A stretch of 64,000 bases of DNA from Hymenobacter translucens (GCF_020685205.1 NZ_JAJERB010000003.1:558001-622000), one strand, 5' to 3'; counted from the stretch's first letter, positions 43,293 to 51,585 are shown. The notes: generated by a model not told the origin, from the sequence alone. Translations and numbers: made by a program.

Positions 43293-43814
43293 ATGCCTGA
43301 CTCCCCCGAGCTTCCTGACCTCCCCGACCCGGCTTCGCTGCTGGCCGCGTACGCCAACCGGGTCCGCGTCCGTGTCTGTGGGCTGCTGGTGCAGGAGGGC
43401 GCGCTGCTCCTCGCTGCCCACCGGGGGCTGCTGGCCGACGGCTCGGTGTTCTGGTCCCCGCCCGGCGGAGGCTGGGAGTTTGGCGAAACCGTGCAGCAGT
43501 GCCTGACCCGGGAGTTCCGGGAAGAAACCGGGCTGGACGTCAAGGTGGGGCGCTTTCTGCACCTGCACGAGTTTAAGCGCGACGACCTGCAGGCCCTGGA
43601 GCTGTTTTTCGAGGTGACGGCGACGGACGCCACCGCCCGCCCGCGCCGGGGCCTCGACCCCGAGCACGCCGTGGATGCCCAGCTGCTGACCCGCCTGGCC
43701 TTCATGACGCCCCGGCAGTTCGGGGCCATGCACCCCGAGCAGCTGCACCCGGTGCTGCGTCACATTATCAGCCCCGACGACGTCTACATTCCCCACCTAC
43801 AGTTCCAGAAGTAG
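43293..43814 (+). CDS. Nudix hydrolase
   Basis: From ATG 43293 (MPDSPELPDL) the product is 173 residues. The Nudix box is complete: GGGWEFGETVQQCLTREFRE with ETGL following, matching GX5EX7REUXEEXGU. The N-terminal strand RVRVCGLLVQEGALLLAAHR is typical. Nudix enzymes hydrolyse nucleoside diphosphates linked to other groups; the substrate cannot be read from the sequence. The C-terminal 50 residues (PEHAVDAQLLTRLAFM onward) include a helix that may set specificity. It is followed by a short inverted-repeat region. Confidence 0.92.
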   Translation: MPDSPELPDLPDPASLLAAYANRVRVRVCGLLVQEGALLLAAHRGLLADGSVFWSPPGGGWEFGETVQQCLTREFREETGLDVKVGRFLHLHEFKRDDLQALELFFEVTATDATARPRRGLDPEHAVDAQLLTRLAFMTPRQFGAMHPEQLHPVLRHIISPDDVYIPHLQFQK

Positions 43815-43818
43815 GTTT

Positions 43819-43895
43819 TTAGTTATCAGTTGTTCGTTATCGGTTGTCAGAAGAATTTTCACTGATACCTGACAACGAACAACTGACAACTGACT
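43819..43895. repeat. AT-rich inverted repeat between genes
   Basis: CAGTTGTTCGTT (43827-43838) and AACGAACAACTG (43874-43885) are perfect 12-base complements with a 35-base spacer, and neighbouring TTGTCAG/CTGACAA strings extend the symmetry. No T tract follows, so a terminator role is uncertain. It could be a cruciform or a mobile repeat remnant. Confidence 0.65.
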
Positions 43896-43938
43896 GCTAC
43901 CTTTAACGACGAGTTTTCGCGCCCCTACTGATTCGTTC

Positions 43939-44832
43939 GTGTCTTCATCTGCTTCCGCTGTGGTTTCGGCCACGTCCCTACCCGCTGCCCTGACCCGTCT
44001 GCGCGACGAAACGCTGGACCCGGCCAATCCGGCGACTTACAACCTGTACCTGACGACCGGCCCGGCCGGTATCCGGGTGGGGCTGGCGGATATCAAGCGC
44101 AACAAGTTCGTGCTGCTCGAAGACTACGTTCTGACATCCGACCAGCCCCTGGCCGCGCAGCTGGCGGCGCTGCGGAGTCAGCACGACCTGCTGGGCCTCT
44201 CGGGCTGGAACCGGGTGCTGCTGGCGGTGCAGAACCGGGCCTTTACGCTGCTGCCGGCGCCCCTTTTCCGCGCCGGCGACGAAGCCCGCTACCTGAGCCT
44301 GCACTACGCGCCCAATCCGGAGCAGGAGAAAGTGCTGCACCACAGCCACCGGAGCCAGGATATCGTGAGCGTGTTTGCCGCCGACCGGGAGCTGGTGCGC
44401 TGGTTTCAGCGGGCCTACCCCACCGGCCGGGTGCTGCACCAGACCAGCGCCCTGCTGGAAGGCGCCGTGCACCAGAGCGAGCAGGCTGTGCCCCGCCACC
44501 TCTACCTGAGCATCGGGCAGCAGGAAATGACTTTGGTGGCGGTGCATCATAAGCGCCCCGAGTTCTGCAACGTCTTCTCGTTCAGCACGCCTGAAGATCT
44601 GATCTACTACACCATCCTGGCCATGCAGGAGCTACAGCTCAACCCCGACCAGGATGCGCTGGTCGTGTGGGGCGACCTGACCCACGACTCCGAGCTGTTC
44701 ACGATTCTGCGCAAGTACATCCGCAACGTGCGCTTCGGTATGCGCCCGTTCGACCTCACCTACAGCTACCGGCTCAACGAGGTGTTTGAATACCGCTACT
44801 TCGAGCTTTACAGCCTCCACCTCTGCGAGTAG
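43939..44832 (+). CDS. DUF3822 family protein
   Basis: The 297-residue product starts at GTG 43939 and begins MSSSASAVVS. It shows the DUF3822 pattern: YNLYLTTGPAGIRVGLADIK near 34, FTLLPAPLFRAGDEARYLSL near 102, a VVWGDLTHDSELFTILRKYI segment near 244 and FEYRYFELYSLHLCE at the end. The fold resembles the actin-like ATPases, but no function has been shown. In many Bacteroidota this gene lies with rsmD and coaD; here coaD follows 211 bases later and rsmD is absent. Confidence 0.88.
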   Translation: MSSSASAVVSATSLPAALTRLRDETLDPANPATYNLYLTTGPAGIRVGLADIKRNKFVLLEDYVLTSDQPLAAQLAALRSQHDLLGLSGWNRVLLAVQNRAFTLLPAPLFRAGDEARYLSLHYAPNPEQEKVLHHSHRSQDIVSVFAADRELVRWFQRAYPTGRVLHQTSALLEGAVHQSEQAVPRHLYLSIGQQEMTLVAVHHKRPEFCNVFSFSTPEDLIYYTILAMQELQLNPDQDALVVWGDLTHDSELFTILRKYIRNVRFGMRPFDLTYSYRLNEVFEYRYFELYSLHLCE

Positions 44833-44916
44833 GCTTCTCCCAGGGGCAGATGGGCTTCTAACGAAAGACCCCGCCAGCGGCGTGGGCCGGCGCGAAAAGG
44901 CAAGCCTTTTATACTC

Positions 44917-44949
44917 AAAAGCCCCACGTAGTGCTACGCCGGGGCTTTT
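44917..44949 (+). terminator. Terminator between the DUF3822 gene and coaD
   Basis: AAAAGCCCC and GGGGCTTTT pair, with an inner CGTAG/CTACG stem, followed by a short pyrimidine run. It lies 85 bases after the DUF3822 stop, so coaD probably has its own promoter. Confidence 0.8.
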
Positions 44950-45043
44950 CCGTTTATCAGTGCTTTCTTTGCGCTCGGTCCCGGGCGACAGGCAGCGCCT
45001 GTACCGGCATCAGCCTATTTCCCACCTCAGTACACAAACCAGG

Positions 45044-45514
45044 ATGCGCATTGCCCTCTTTCCCGGCTCGTTTGACCCCTTCACCAACGGCCACCTCGAC
45101 GTGGTGCGGCGCGGGGCAGTGCTGTTTGACGAGGTTATCATTGCCATCGGCAACAACAGCAGCAAGCAGCGCTACCTGCCCGTGGAGCAGATGCAAAGCC
45201 AGATTGCCCGGCTGTTTGAAGACGAGCCCCGGGTATCGGTACAGACCTACAAGGGCCTTACTGCGGACTTTGCCCGGCAGGTAGGCGCCCAGTTTCTGCT
45301 GCGCGGACTGCGCAACACCACCGACTTCGAGTACGAGAATACCATTGCCCAGGCCAACCGGCACGTGAACCCGGGGCTGGAAACCGTCTTTTTGATCACG
45401 GCCCCGGCCCTGGCAGCCATCAGCTCCACCATCATCCGGGAAATTCACCGGTTCGGGGGCAACGTCGACGACTTCGTGCCGTTTCCGCTGCCGGTTCCGC
45501 CCCCGATCCAGTAG
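45044..45514 (+). CDS. coaD: Phosphopantetheine adenylyltransferase
   Basis: CoaD transfers an adenylyl group from ATP to 4'-phosphopantetheine, giving dephospho-CoA. From ATG 45044 (MRIALFPGSF) the product is 156 residues, the normal length. GSFDPFTNGHLDVV (the TxGH nucleotidyltransferase motif), FLLRGLRNTTDFEYE with the substrate-binding RGLR, and AISSTIIREI near the C-terminus (the ISSTxxR motif) are all intact. Cytosolic and essential in most bacteria. Confidence 0.97.
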   Translation: MRIALFPGSFDPFTNGHLDVVRRGAVLFDEVIIAIGNNSSKQRYLPVEQMQSQIARLFEDEPRVSVQTYKGLTADFARQVGAQFLLRGLRNTTDFEYENTIAQANRHVNPGLETVFLITAPALAAISSTIIREIHRFGGNVDDFVPFPLPVPPPIQ

Positions 45515-45517
45515 CGG

Positions 45518-45997
45518 CTAGCGGCGCGACACGATGCGCACGCCCACCAGCTTTTGGGTGTTCTTGGGGTCCGAAACGGGTAGCACAATGTAGTTGGGGG
45601 CCGTCAGGCTCAGGTTGCCCCGGCGCATCAGCTCGTCTTCGTCGGAGCCGACCAGCACCACGTCCAGCACCTTGCGGGTGCGGGCATTGAAGGTGACCAC
45701 CAGCGTGGAGCCGTTCTTCTCGAACGTGTTGATCCAGTCTTCGCCTTTGGTGGTTTTCATCTGCTCAGCCGTCGGTTCGAGGCCAATGGCTTCGTCCTTG
45801 GTTTCGAGCGGAGCTCCCAGGGAGCGGCGCAGCTGGTCGATATTGCGGCCTACCAGGGCCGGCATGTCGATGGGGCTCGGATTGATGACCGTGGGCTGCT
45901 GGGCCATCGGGTCGCGGTTTTCAGAAGCATTCTGCGTACCGGTGCAGGCAGCCAGGCCCAGGAGCAACAGGAAAGGAAAGGGACGGAAGGAGCGCAT
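45518..45997 (-). CDS. Hypothetical lipoprotein
   Basis: From ATG 45997 (MRSFRPFPFL) the product is 159 residues with a lipoprotein signal peptide ending LGLAAC. The mature part has a Pro/Asn-rich linker, then LVGRNIDQLRRSLGAPLETK, a pattern like SmpA/OmlA-type small lipoproteins, and beta strands with STLVVTFNARTRKVLDVVLV. The exact family is not recognised. Its stop lies three bases from the coaD stop, in convergent orientation, and no terminator separates them. Confidence 0.75.
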   Translation of the reverse strand: MRSFRPFPFLLLLGLAACTGTQNASENRDPMAQQPTVINPSPIDMPALVGRNIDQLRRSLGAPLETKDEAIGLEPTAEQMKTTKGEDWINTFEKNGSTLVVTFNARTRKVLDVVLVGSDEDELMRRGNLSLTAPNYIVLPVSDPKNTQKLVGVRIVSRR

Positions 45998-46063
45998 ACG
46001 CAACAACTAGGGTGAACTACTAAGCAAGGGTAGAAACGAAAGCGGCCGCGACGGGCAGACCAC

Positions 46064-46765
46064 CTATTTGGCGGAAGACTGCTTCGAGGTGGAAGTACCG
46101 GCGGTTTCGCCCAGGTAATGGCGGACCACCAGCTCAATCGAGGCATACGCCTCGGGCAGCACGTTCAGCGCTTCCTGGGGCGTCATCCACCGGACCTCTT
46201 CGATGTACTCTTCCGCCTGGGGCTTCATAAGCGAGTCGTCGAGGCACTGCATGATGTACCAATTCGTTTTTTTCAGGATTTTGTTGCCGTTGTACGCATA
46301 CGAGTGCCAGGTGCTGGGCAGTTTCTCGCCCAGCTCCACCTTGATGTTACACTCCTCCTCCACCTCGCGCAGGGCACCCTGGGCCGGGTCCTCGTCCTTT
46401 TTCAGCTTACCCTTGGGCAGGTCCCACTTACCGAGCCGGTAGATCATCAGCAGCATTCCATCCTTTACCACCAGTCCGCCGGCGGCTTTGGCAATGCGGA
46501 ACTGATCTTTGAGGTGCAGGATCAGACGGCTCTTCTTGCGGGCCAGCATGGTCAGGGACTTCAGCTTTTTCAGCTTTTTCACCTCCATCAGGCGCAGCAG
46601 CCGGTCCACGAACACGTCGGTGACATCGCGCACGAGCACGTCCCCGGCCAGGTCCTTCGAGATAAACTCGTCGTCGGCGTTCAGGATCAGGTCGTAACGG
46701 TGCTTGGACACTTTGTCGCTGGTCTTTTTAATGATCAGCGGGATGTCGTTGATGAAAACATTCAT
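46064..46765 (-). CDS. Nudix domain protein with N-terminal extension
   Basis: From ATG 46765 (MNVFINDIPL) the product is 233 residues. Residues 1-95 form a distinct N-terminal domain (FINDIPLIIKK, YDLILNADDEFISKDL, VFVDRLLRLMEVKKLKKLKS) that is not part of the Nudix fold. The Nudix domain follows, with the box GKLKKDEDPAQGALREVEEE then CNI, and WDLPKGKL just before. The extension with its INDIPL start looks conserved in this phylum, but I know no function for it. The substrate is unknown. Divergent from the phosphatase gene at 46991. Confidence 0.88.
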   Translation of the reverse strand: MNVFINDIPLIIKKTSDKVSKHRYDLILNADDEFISKDLAGDVLVRDVTDVFVDRLLRLMEVKKLKKLKSLTMLARKKSRLILHLKDQFRIAKAAGGLVVKDGMLLMIYRLGKWDLPKGKLKKDEDPAQGALREVEEECNIKVELGEKLPSTWHSYAYNGNKILKKTNWYIMQCLDDSLMKPQAEEYIEEVRWMTPQEALNVLPEAYASIELVVRHYLGETAGTSTSKQSSAK

Positions 46766-46978
46766 CGCAGGGCAATCTGAAGGAAAAATGAAAGAGAAGG
46801 CAAAAGCAGAACTTCGGGCCGGATGGCAGCGTATCGAAACGCCGCGCAAAACCCAGGAACGGACGGGCAAGATACGAGTTGGCGGCAGTTCCGTTGTACG
46901 GTTGAGGCAGCACTACGGCTGAGCCGTGCGCAAACTAAGCGCCGGACCCGGAAAACCCCTGCCTGGGCCCGGCATCCC

Positions 46979-46986
46979 TACCTTTG
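46979..46986 (+). promoter_or_regulatory. TACCTTTG -7 box abutting the phosphoesterase start
   Basis: TACCTTTG is followed by CCCT and the ATG at 46991. As with the thioesterase gene, the mRNA would start at or next to the start codon. No clear -33 TTG is seen. Confidence 0.5.
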
Positions 46987-46990
46987 CCCT

Positions 46991-47506
46991 ATGAAGAAAA
47001 TCGGTTTGCTTTCCGACACCCACAGCTACCTCGACAGCCGCATCCTGCATCACCTGCGCGGCTGCGACGAAATCTGGCACGCGGGCGACTTCGGCACGGC
47101 GGCCGTGGCCGAGCAGCTGGCGGAGGTGGCTCCGCTGCGGGGCGTGTACGGCAACATCGACGGGCGCGACGTACGCCTGACCCAGCCCCTGGTGCAGTCG
47201 TTTGAGCTGGAAGGGCTGAAAGTCCTCATTACCCACATCGGCGGCTACCCCGGGCGCTATTCCCCGGCGGCCCGGACGCTGCTGCAGCAGGAGCGGCCCG
47301 GTCTGTTCATCTCCGGCCACTCCCATATCCTGAAGGTGATGCCCGACCCGCGCCTGCGGCTGCTCCACCTCAATCCTGGGGCCGCCGGCCGGCACGGCTT
47401 TCACAACACCCGCACCCTGCTGCGCTTCGAGGTTGCCCAGGGTAAGGTGCAGGGGCTGCAGGTAGTGGAGCTGGGGCCGCGCACCGAGGCGGGCAGCGGA
47501 CAATAA
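46991..47506 (+). CDS. YfcE/MJ0936-type metallophosphoesterase
   Basis: From ATG 46991 (MKKIGLLSDT) the product is 171 residues of the calcineurin-like phosphoesterase family. Metal-binding motifs: SDTHS (8-12), HAGDFG (about 30-35), YGNIDGRD (GN), THIGGYPG and SGHSHILKV (GHTH). These small cytosolic enzymes hydrolyse phosphodiesters in vitro; the natural substrate is generally unknown. The upstream extension of the frame overlaps the promoter and is not coding. Confidence 0.92.
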   Translation: MKKIGLLSDTHSYLDSRILHHLRGCDEIWHAGDFGTAAVAEQLAEVAPLRGVYGNIDGRDVRLTQPLVQSFELEGLKVLITHIGGYPGRYSPAARTLLQQERPGLFISGHSHILKVMPDPRLRLLHLNPGAAGRHGFHNTRTLLRFEVAQGKVQGLQVVELGPRTEAGSGQ

Positions 47507-47507
47507 A

Positions 47508-47537
47508 AAAAGCGTCCTTCCCGCAGGAACGACGCTT
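47508..47537. terminator. Terminator between convergent genes
   Basis: AAAGCGTC and GACGCTTT pair, with an inner TTCC/GGAA stem and a short loop. An A tract precedes it and a T-rich tract follows. It lies right after the phosphoesterase stop (47506) and before the stop of the minus-strand small gene (47612), so it probably serves both. Confidence 0.82.
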
Positions 47538-47611
47538 TCTTTCGTATTGGCAGCAACCGACGCTGAAGACGGAGCCTTGTACCGCCCGCCGGGGCCGGCA
47601 GTACGGCGGTG

Positions 47612-47800
47612 CTACTCGGCGGTTTCGGTAGCCGCAGCCTTGGGAGCCGGAGCGGTGCCGCCGTTGAAGCGGGATTTCAACTCTTCGATGTCCACGTTCT
47701 TCAGAACGGGGGTCAGCAGCAGTTGCTTGATGATGCGCTGCTTGTTGTTGGCGCGGGCAATGTTCTTGCGGTGCTTCCGCTTCAGTCGGGTGACGCTCAT
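47612..47800 (-). CDS. Small basic conserved hypothetical protein
   Basis: The 62-residue product is strongly basic at its N-terminus (MSVTRLKRKHRKNIARANNK) and ends in an Ala/Pro/Glu-rich tail. The middle part, LLLTPVLKNVDIEELKSRF, is helical. The composition suggests binding to nucleic acid or the ribosome, but I know no family and this is inference. The gene has a good -7 box (TACTTTTG, minus strand, 47857-47850) 49 bases upstream. Confidence 0.7.
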   Translation of the reverse strand: MSVTRLKRKHRKNIARANNKQRIIKQLLLTPVLKNVDIEELKSRFNGGTAPAPKAAATETAE

Positions 47801-47849
47801 ATCCGGGTCGGTTATTGTCTTTTTCTTTGTCTTCTCCTAAAAGGAACGG

Positions 47850-47870
47850 CAAAAGTAAGTCTTATTTTTG
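47850..47870. promoter_or_regulatory. Back-to-back -7 boxes of a divergent promoter region
   Basis: TACTTTTG on the minus strand (47857-47850) and TATTTTTG on the plus strand (47863-47870) both match TAnnTTTG exactly and lie five bases apart. They face the small basic gene (start 47800) and the threonine aldolase gene (start 47910). RNA polymerase could not occupy both at once. Confidence 0.55.
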
Positions 47871-47909
47871 AAACCAGAAACAGCTTTTCATTCCTTCTCC
47901 CCTGACCTG

Positions 47910-48944
47910 ATGCCTGATCCGATAATTGACCTGCGCTCCGACACCGTTACCCGCCCCTCCGCCGCCATGCTCGACGCCATGCTGCGGGCCCCCGTGGGCG
48001 ACGACGTGTACGAGGAAGACCCGACGGTACGGGCCCTGGAAGACGCCGCCGCGGCCCGCTTCGGGCTGGAAGCCGGCCTGTTCTGCCCGTCCGGCACCAT
48101 GACCAACCAGATTGCCATCAAAGCCCACACCGAGCCCCTGTCGGAGGTTATCTGTGAGCAGACGGCGCACGTGTACCTCTGGGAAGTGGGCGGCATTGCC
48201 TTCCACTCGGGCGCCTCGGTAGCCCTGATTCCCGGCGACCGGGGCCGCGTAACAGCCGCCCAGGTGGAAGCCGCCATCCGCCCCGACGACAACGTGCACT
48301 ACCCGACCTCCAACCTGGTGTGCCTCGAAAACACCAGCAACCGTGGGGGCGGCAGCTGCTACTCCATGGAAACCATTGCCGCCATTGCCGAAGTAGCGCG
48401 GCGCCGCAAGCTGGCCATGCACCTCGACGGTGCCCGCATCTTCAACGCTTTGGTGGCCACCGGGCAGCGGGCTGAGGACTACGGACAGTACTTCGACTCT
48501 ATTTCGGTGTGCCTTTCCAAAGGGCTGGGTACGCCGGTGGGCTCGGTGCTGCTGGGCAGCAAGGCCTTTGTGCACAAGTGCCGCCGCATCCGCAAGGTGA
48601 TGGGCGGGGGCATGCGCCAGGCCGGCATCCTGGCCGCCGCCGGCCTCTACGCCCTGGAGCACAACGTGGACCGGCTGGCCGATGACCACCGCCACGCCCG
48701 GGAGCTGGGCGCCACGCTGCAGGAGCAGTCGTACGTGGCGGAGGTGCTGCCGGTGGAAACCAACCTGGTCATCTTCCGCCTCCGCGACGAGGTAAAGCCT
48801 GAAAGCTTCCTGAACCATCTTGGTCAGCATGGCATCCGGGCCTCGTCGTTCGGCCCCCAGATGATCCGGTTCGTCACGCACCTCGACGTGGACGATGCCA
48901 TGATCGGGCGCGTACAGCAGGCGTTGGTGGCGTTGTCGGCCTAA
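47910..48944 (+). CDS. ltaA: Low-specificity L-threonine aldolase
   Basis: This PLP enzyme cleaves L-threonine or allo-threonine to glycine and acetaldehyde. From ATG 47910 (MPDPIIDLRS) the product is 344 residues. Family motifs: LRSDTVTRPSAAML near the start, GDDVYEEDPTVRALE, FCPSGTMTNQIA, LENTSNRGGGSCYS, LAMHLDGARIFNA and the Schiff-base lysine in SVCLSKGLGTPVGSVLLGS. Cytosolic. The upstream extension of the frame overlaps the promoter and is not used. nhaA follows on the opposite strand, convergent. Confidence 0.95.
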   Translation: MPDPIIDLRSDTVTRPSAAMLDAMLRAPVGDDVYEEDPTVRALEDAAAARFGLEAGLFCPSGTMTNQIAIKAHTEPLSEVICEQTAHVYLWEVGGIAFHSGASVALIPGDRGRVTAAQVEAAIRPDDNVHYPTSNLVCLENTSNRGGGSCYSMETIAAIAEVARRRKLAMHLDGARIFNALVATGQRAEDYGQYFDSISVCLSKGLGTPVGSVLLGSKAFVHKCRRIRKVMGGGMRQAGILAAAGLYALEHNVDRLADDHRHARELGATLQEQSYVAEVLPVETNLVIFRLRDEVKPESFLNHLGQHGIRASSFGPQMIRFVTHLDVDDAMIGRVQQALVALSA

Positions 48945-48950
48945 GTGCCT

Positions 48951-50120
48951 CTAGTCAGCAGAGCCGACGGGTGCCGGGCGCTCGTCGGCTTTGTCGGCTA
49001 AATGCAGCACCAGCAGCCCGACCAAGGCCGCCAGCAGGGAGCCGATGATGACCGCCAGCTTCGCCAGGTCGACGCGGGCGGGCTCGGTGAAGGAAAGGTT
49101 GGCAATGAAGATGGCCATGGTAAAGCCGATGCCGGCCGTAAAGCCCAGCCCCAGCAGCTTAAACCACGTTACCCGTTCCGGCAGCGTTGAAATGCCGGCC
49201 TTTACCGCCAGCCAGGTAGCCCCGAAGATGCCGAGCGGCTTGCCCAGCAGCAGCCCCAGTCCGATGCCTATGCCCAGGGGGCTGAGCAGCTCCCCAAAGG
49301 TGCCGGCGGAAAGCACAATAGCGGTGTTGGCCAATGCGAAAACCGGCAGAATCAGGTAGTTGATGGGCTTGTGCAGCGCGCCTTCCAGCTGCTCGATCGA
49401 AGCAGTCGGTATGGTGAGGGCCAGCAGCACGCCGGCAATAGTGGCATGCACGCCGGATTTGAGCACGCAGAACCACAGCCCCAGCCCCAGCAGAAAGTAC
49501 AGCGGCAGCCAGCTTACCTTCAGGCGGTTCAGCACGACCAGCGCCCCGAATATTCCAGCGGCGCCCAGCAGGTAGCTCGTGTGCAGCTCGGCGGTGTAGA
49601 ACAGGGCAATGATGACCACGGCCAGCAGGTCATCGATGATGGCCAGGGCGGTGAGAAACACCCGCAGGCCGAACGGCACTTTGTCGCCGAGCAAAGACAG
49701 AATTCCAAGGGAAAAGGCAATGTCGGTGGCAGTGGGCGTGGCCCAGCCGTGGCTGGTGGGCGTACCGGCATTGAAGAGCAGGTAGATACCGGCCGGCACC
49801 GCTACGCCGCCCACCGCGGCCAGTACCGGCAGCAGGGCGTGGCGCACGTCGGCCAGCTCGCCGTACAATACCTCACGCTTGATTTCCAGTCCTACCAGAA
49901 AGAAGAACACGACCATCAGTCCGTCGTCTACCCAGTGGGCCATGGTTTTCTCCAGAGGGCCCCAGCCCAGGTGGGTTTCCCAGAAGTGCAGGTAAGAGCC
50001 GCCCCAGGCAGAGTTGCTTACCAGCAGCGACACTGCCGTGGCCAGCAGCAGCAGCAGGCCCGACAGCTTGCCGCTTTCGGAAAGTTCGCGGATCGGCAGG
50101 ATAATTTGACGTAAGGGCAT
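48951..50120 (-). CDS. nhaA: Na+/H+ antiporter NhaA
   Basis: The 389-residue inner-membrane protein has about twelve TM segments and NhaA-type sequence: FFLVGLEIKREVLYGEL (about 76-92), GWATPTATDIAFSLGIL (about 125-141) and LTALAIIDDLLAVVIIALFY with the Na+/H+-binding Asp pair. It exchanges Na+ or Li+ for H+ under alkaline or saline stress. The N-terminus (MPLRQIILPIREL) has no signal peptide. CAACTTTG (minus strand, near 50150) is a possible -7 box 20-30 bases upstream. It converges on ltaA, with stops six bases apart. Confidence 0.96.
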   Translation of the reverse strand: MPLRQIILPIRELSESGKLSGLLLLLATAVSLLVSNSAWGGSYLHFWETHLGWGPLEKTMAHWVDDGLMVVFFFLVGLEIKREVLYGELADVRHALLPVLAAVGGVAVPAGIYLLFNAGTPTSHGWATPTATDIAFSLGILSLLGDKVPFGLRVFLTALAIIDDLLAVVIIALFYTAELHTSYLLGAAGIFGALVVLNRLKVSWLPLYFLLGLGLWFCVLKSGVHATIAGVLLALTIPTASIEQLEGALHKPINYLILPVFALANTAIVLSAGTFGELLSPLGIGIGLGLLLGKPLGIFGATWLAVKAGISTLPERVTWFKLLGLGFTAGIGFTMAIFIANLSFTEPARVDLAKLAVIIGSLLAALVGLLVLHLADKADERPAPVGSAD

Positions 50121-50303
50121 TCGGAAGGGGCAGGAAGTCTCTGCCGCCCAAAGTTGGCTGGTTTTTACGGAAGCAGCGGGGAAGGCGGCAGCACTGCTTA
50201 CGGCTACTTCCTCGTATATACCGTCCGGACGGCTTTCCGCATCTTTGCCCGCCCCGTAGTGGCAGGATCTCCCCTGCTTACTTGCTTATTCCCGCCTTGG
50301 CCC

Positions 50304-50963
50304 ATGAACCTGTTTGTTATTGGTGACGTGCACGGCTGCTTTCACACGCTGGAAGAGCTCCTGACATACTGGCGGCCTGATCAGGAGCGGCTGGTGCAGG
50401 TCGGCGACCTGATGGATCGGGGCAACTTTGCCCCCGAAACGGTGGCGCTGGCCAGGCAGCTCGAAGCCCGGCACGGCGAACAGGTCGTGTTTCTGAAAGG
50501 CAACCACGAAGTCGGGATGCTGCGCTACTACGGGCCCCAGGGCCCCTACCCCAACTGGCTCCTGTGGGGCGGGCAGCACACGATCCGGCAGTACCGCAGC
50601 TACCCCGAGCTGCTGCCCGACCACCTGACCTGGCTGGCCGAACGGCCTCTTGTGTGGGAAAACGACGACGTGATAGTCAGCCACGCCGGGTTTGCCGATA
50701 CGCCCAACCCGCTCGACGAAGACAACCCCGACGGAATCCTGTGGCGGCGCGGCCCGTTGCTCGACGTGGGCAAGGTGCAGGTAATCGGCCACACGCCCAC
50801 GCCCGACGGCCGCCCGGCCTTCGACCCGGAATCCCGCACCCTAAACCTCGACACCGGGGCCGTGTATGGCCGCTGCCTGTCCGCCGCCCGCCTCTCGCCC
50901 ACCGGAATGATCCGGGAGCTGATTTCAATTCCCACTCACCCCATCGACCGTGCCCGAGCCTGA
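50304..50963 (+). CDS. PPP-family serine/threonine-type phosphatase
   Basis: From ATG 50304 (MNLFVIGDVH) the product is 219 residues. The metal-binding motifs GDVHG (7-11), GDLMDRG (34-40) and GNHE (66-69) are intact, with SHAG and IGHTPT later. This is the bacterial PPP/diadenosine-tetraphosphatase-like group; it may act on phosphoproteins or on dinucleoside polyphosphates. Cytosolic. The last 14 bases overlap the GTG start of the DNA glycosylase gene, so the two are translationally coupled. CATCTTTG (50240-50247) is a one-mismatch -7 box upstream. Confidence 0.92.
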   Translation: MNLFVIGDVHGCFHTLEELLTYWRPDQERLVQVGDLMDRGNFAPETVALARQLEARHGEQVVFLKGNHEVGMLRYYGPQGPYPNWLLWGGQHTIRQYRSYPELLPDHLTWLAERPLVWENDDVIVSHAGFADTPNPLDEDNPDGILWRRGPLLDVGKVQVIGHTPTPDGRPAFDPESRTLNLDTGAVYGRCLSAARLSPTGMIRELISIPTHPIDRARA

Positions 50964-51579
50964 CCTCTCCCCCGCCCTGCGCCACCTCAGCCAGGCGGAC
51001 CCCGTGCTGGCCGCCATCATCCGGGACGGGCGACCGCTAAAGCCCAGTGCCCACGAAGACGTCTACCACGCCCTGCTCACCGCCATCGTGGGGCAGCAGA
51101 TTTCGGTAAAGGCCGCGGCCGCCATCTGGAAAAAGGTGCAGGCTTTGTTTCCACCCGACGGCTACCCCGAGCCAGCCGCACTGCTGGCTATGTCGGATGA
51201 GGAGCTGCGGGCCGCCGGCATCTCGCGGCAGAAAGCGGGCTACCTGCGCGCCATTGCCGACTTCGCTTTGCGGGGGCAACTCGACTACACGTTTATCAAC
51301 GGCCTCGACGAAGATGCCCTTACCCGCCACCTCACCGCCATCAAGGGCGTGGGCCGCTGGACGGCGCAGATGCTGCAGATGTTCGCCCTCGACCAGCCCG
51401 ATGTTTTTCCCGAAGGCGACCTGGGCATTCAGAACGCAATGCGGCGGTATTACGGCCTCACCGAAACCGGCAAAGCCCTGCTTTCCCGCATGAGCCAGCT
51501 GGCCGAAGCCTGGCGTCCCTACCGGACCGTGGCCAGCAAGTACCTGTGGCAGTCGTTGGACAACACGCCGACCAAATAG
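50950..51579 (+). CDS. DNA-3-methyladenine glycosylase II (AlkA-like HhH-GPD)
   Basis: The 209-residue product starts at GTG 50950 (MPEPDLSPAL), overlapping the preceding gene. HhH-GPD signatures: LLTAIVGQQISVKAAAAIWK (about 38-57), GISRQKAGYLRAIADF, the HhH hairpin IKGVGRWTAQMLQMF and the catalytic aspartate in FPEGDLGIQNAM. It excises alkylated bases in DNA repair. It lacks the N-terminal AlkA domain of the E. coli enzyme, like many bacterial members. The overlap suggests coupling with the phosphatase gene. Confidence 0.93.
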   Translation: MPEPDLSPALRHLSQADPVLAAIIRDGRPLKPSAHEDVYHALLTAIVGQQISVKAAAAIWKKVQALFPPDGYPEPAALLAMSDEELRAAGISRQKAGYLRAIADFALRGQLDYTFINGLDEDALTRHLTAIKGVGRWTAQMLQMFALDQPDVFPEGDLGIQNAMRRYYGLTETGKALLSRMSQLAEAWRPYRTVASKYLWQSLDNTPTK

Positions 51580-51585
51580 CCCCGG

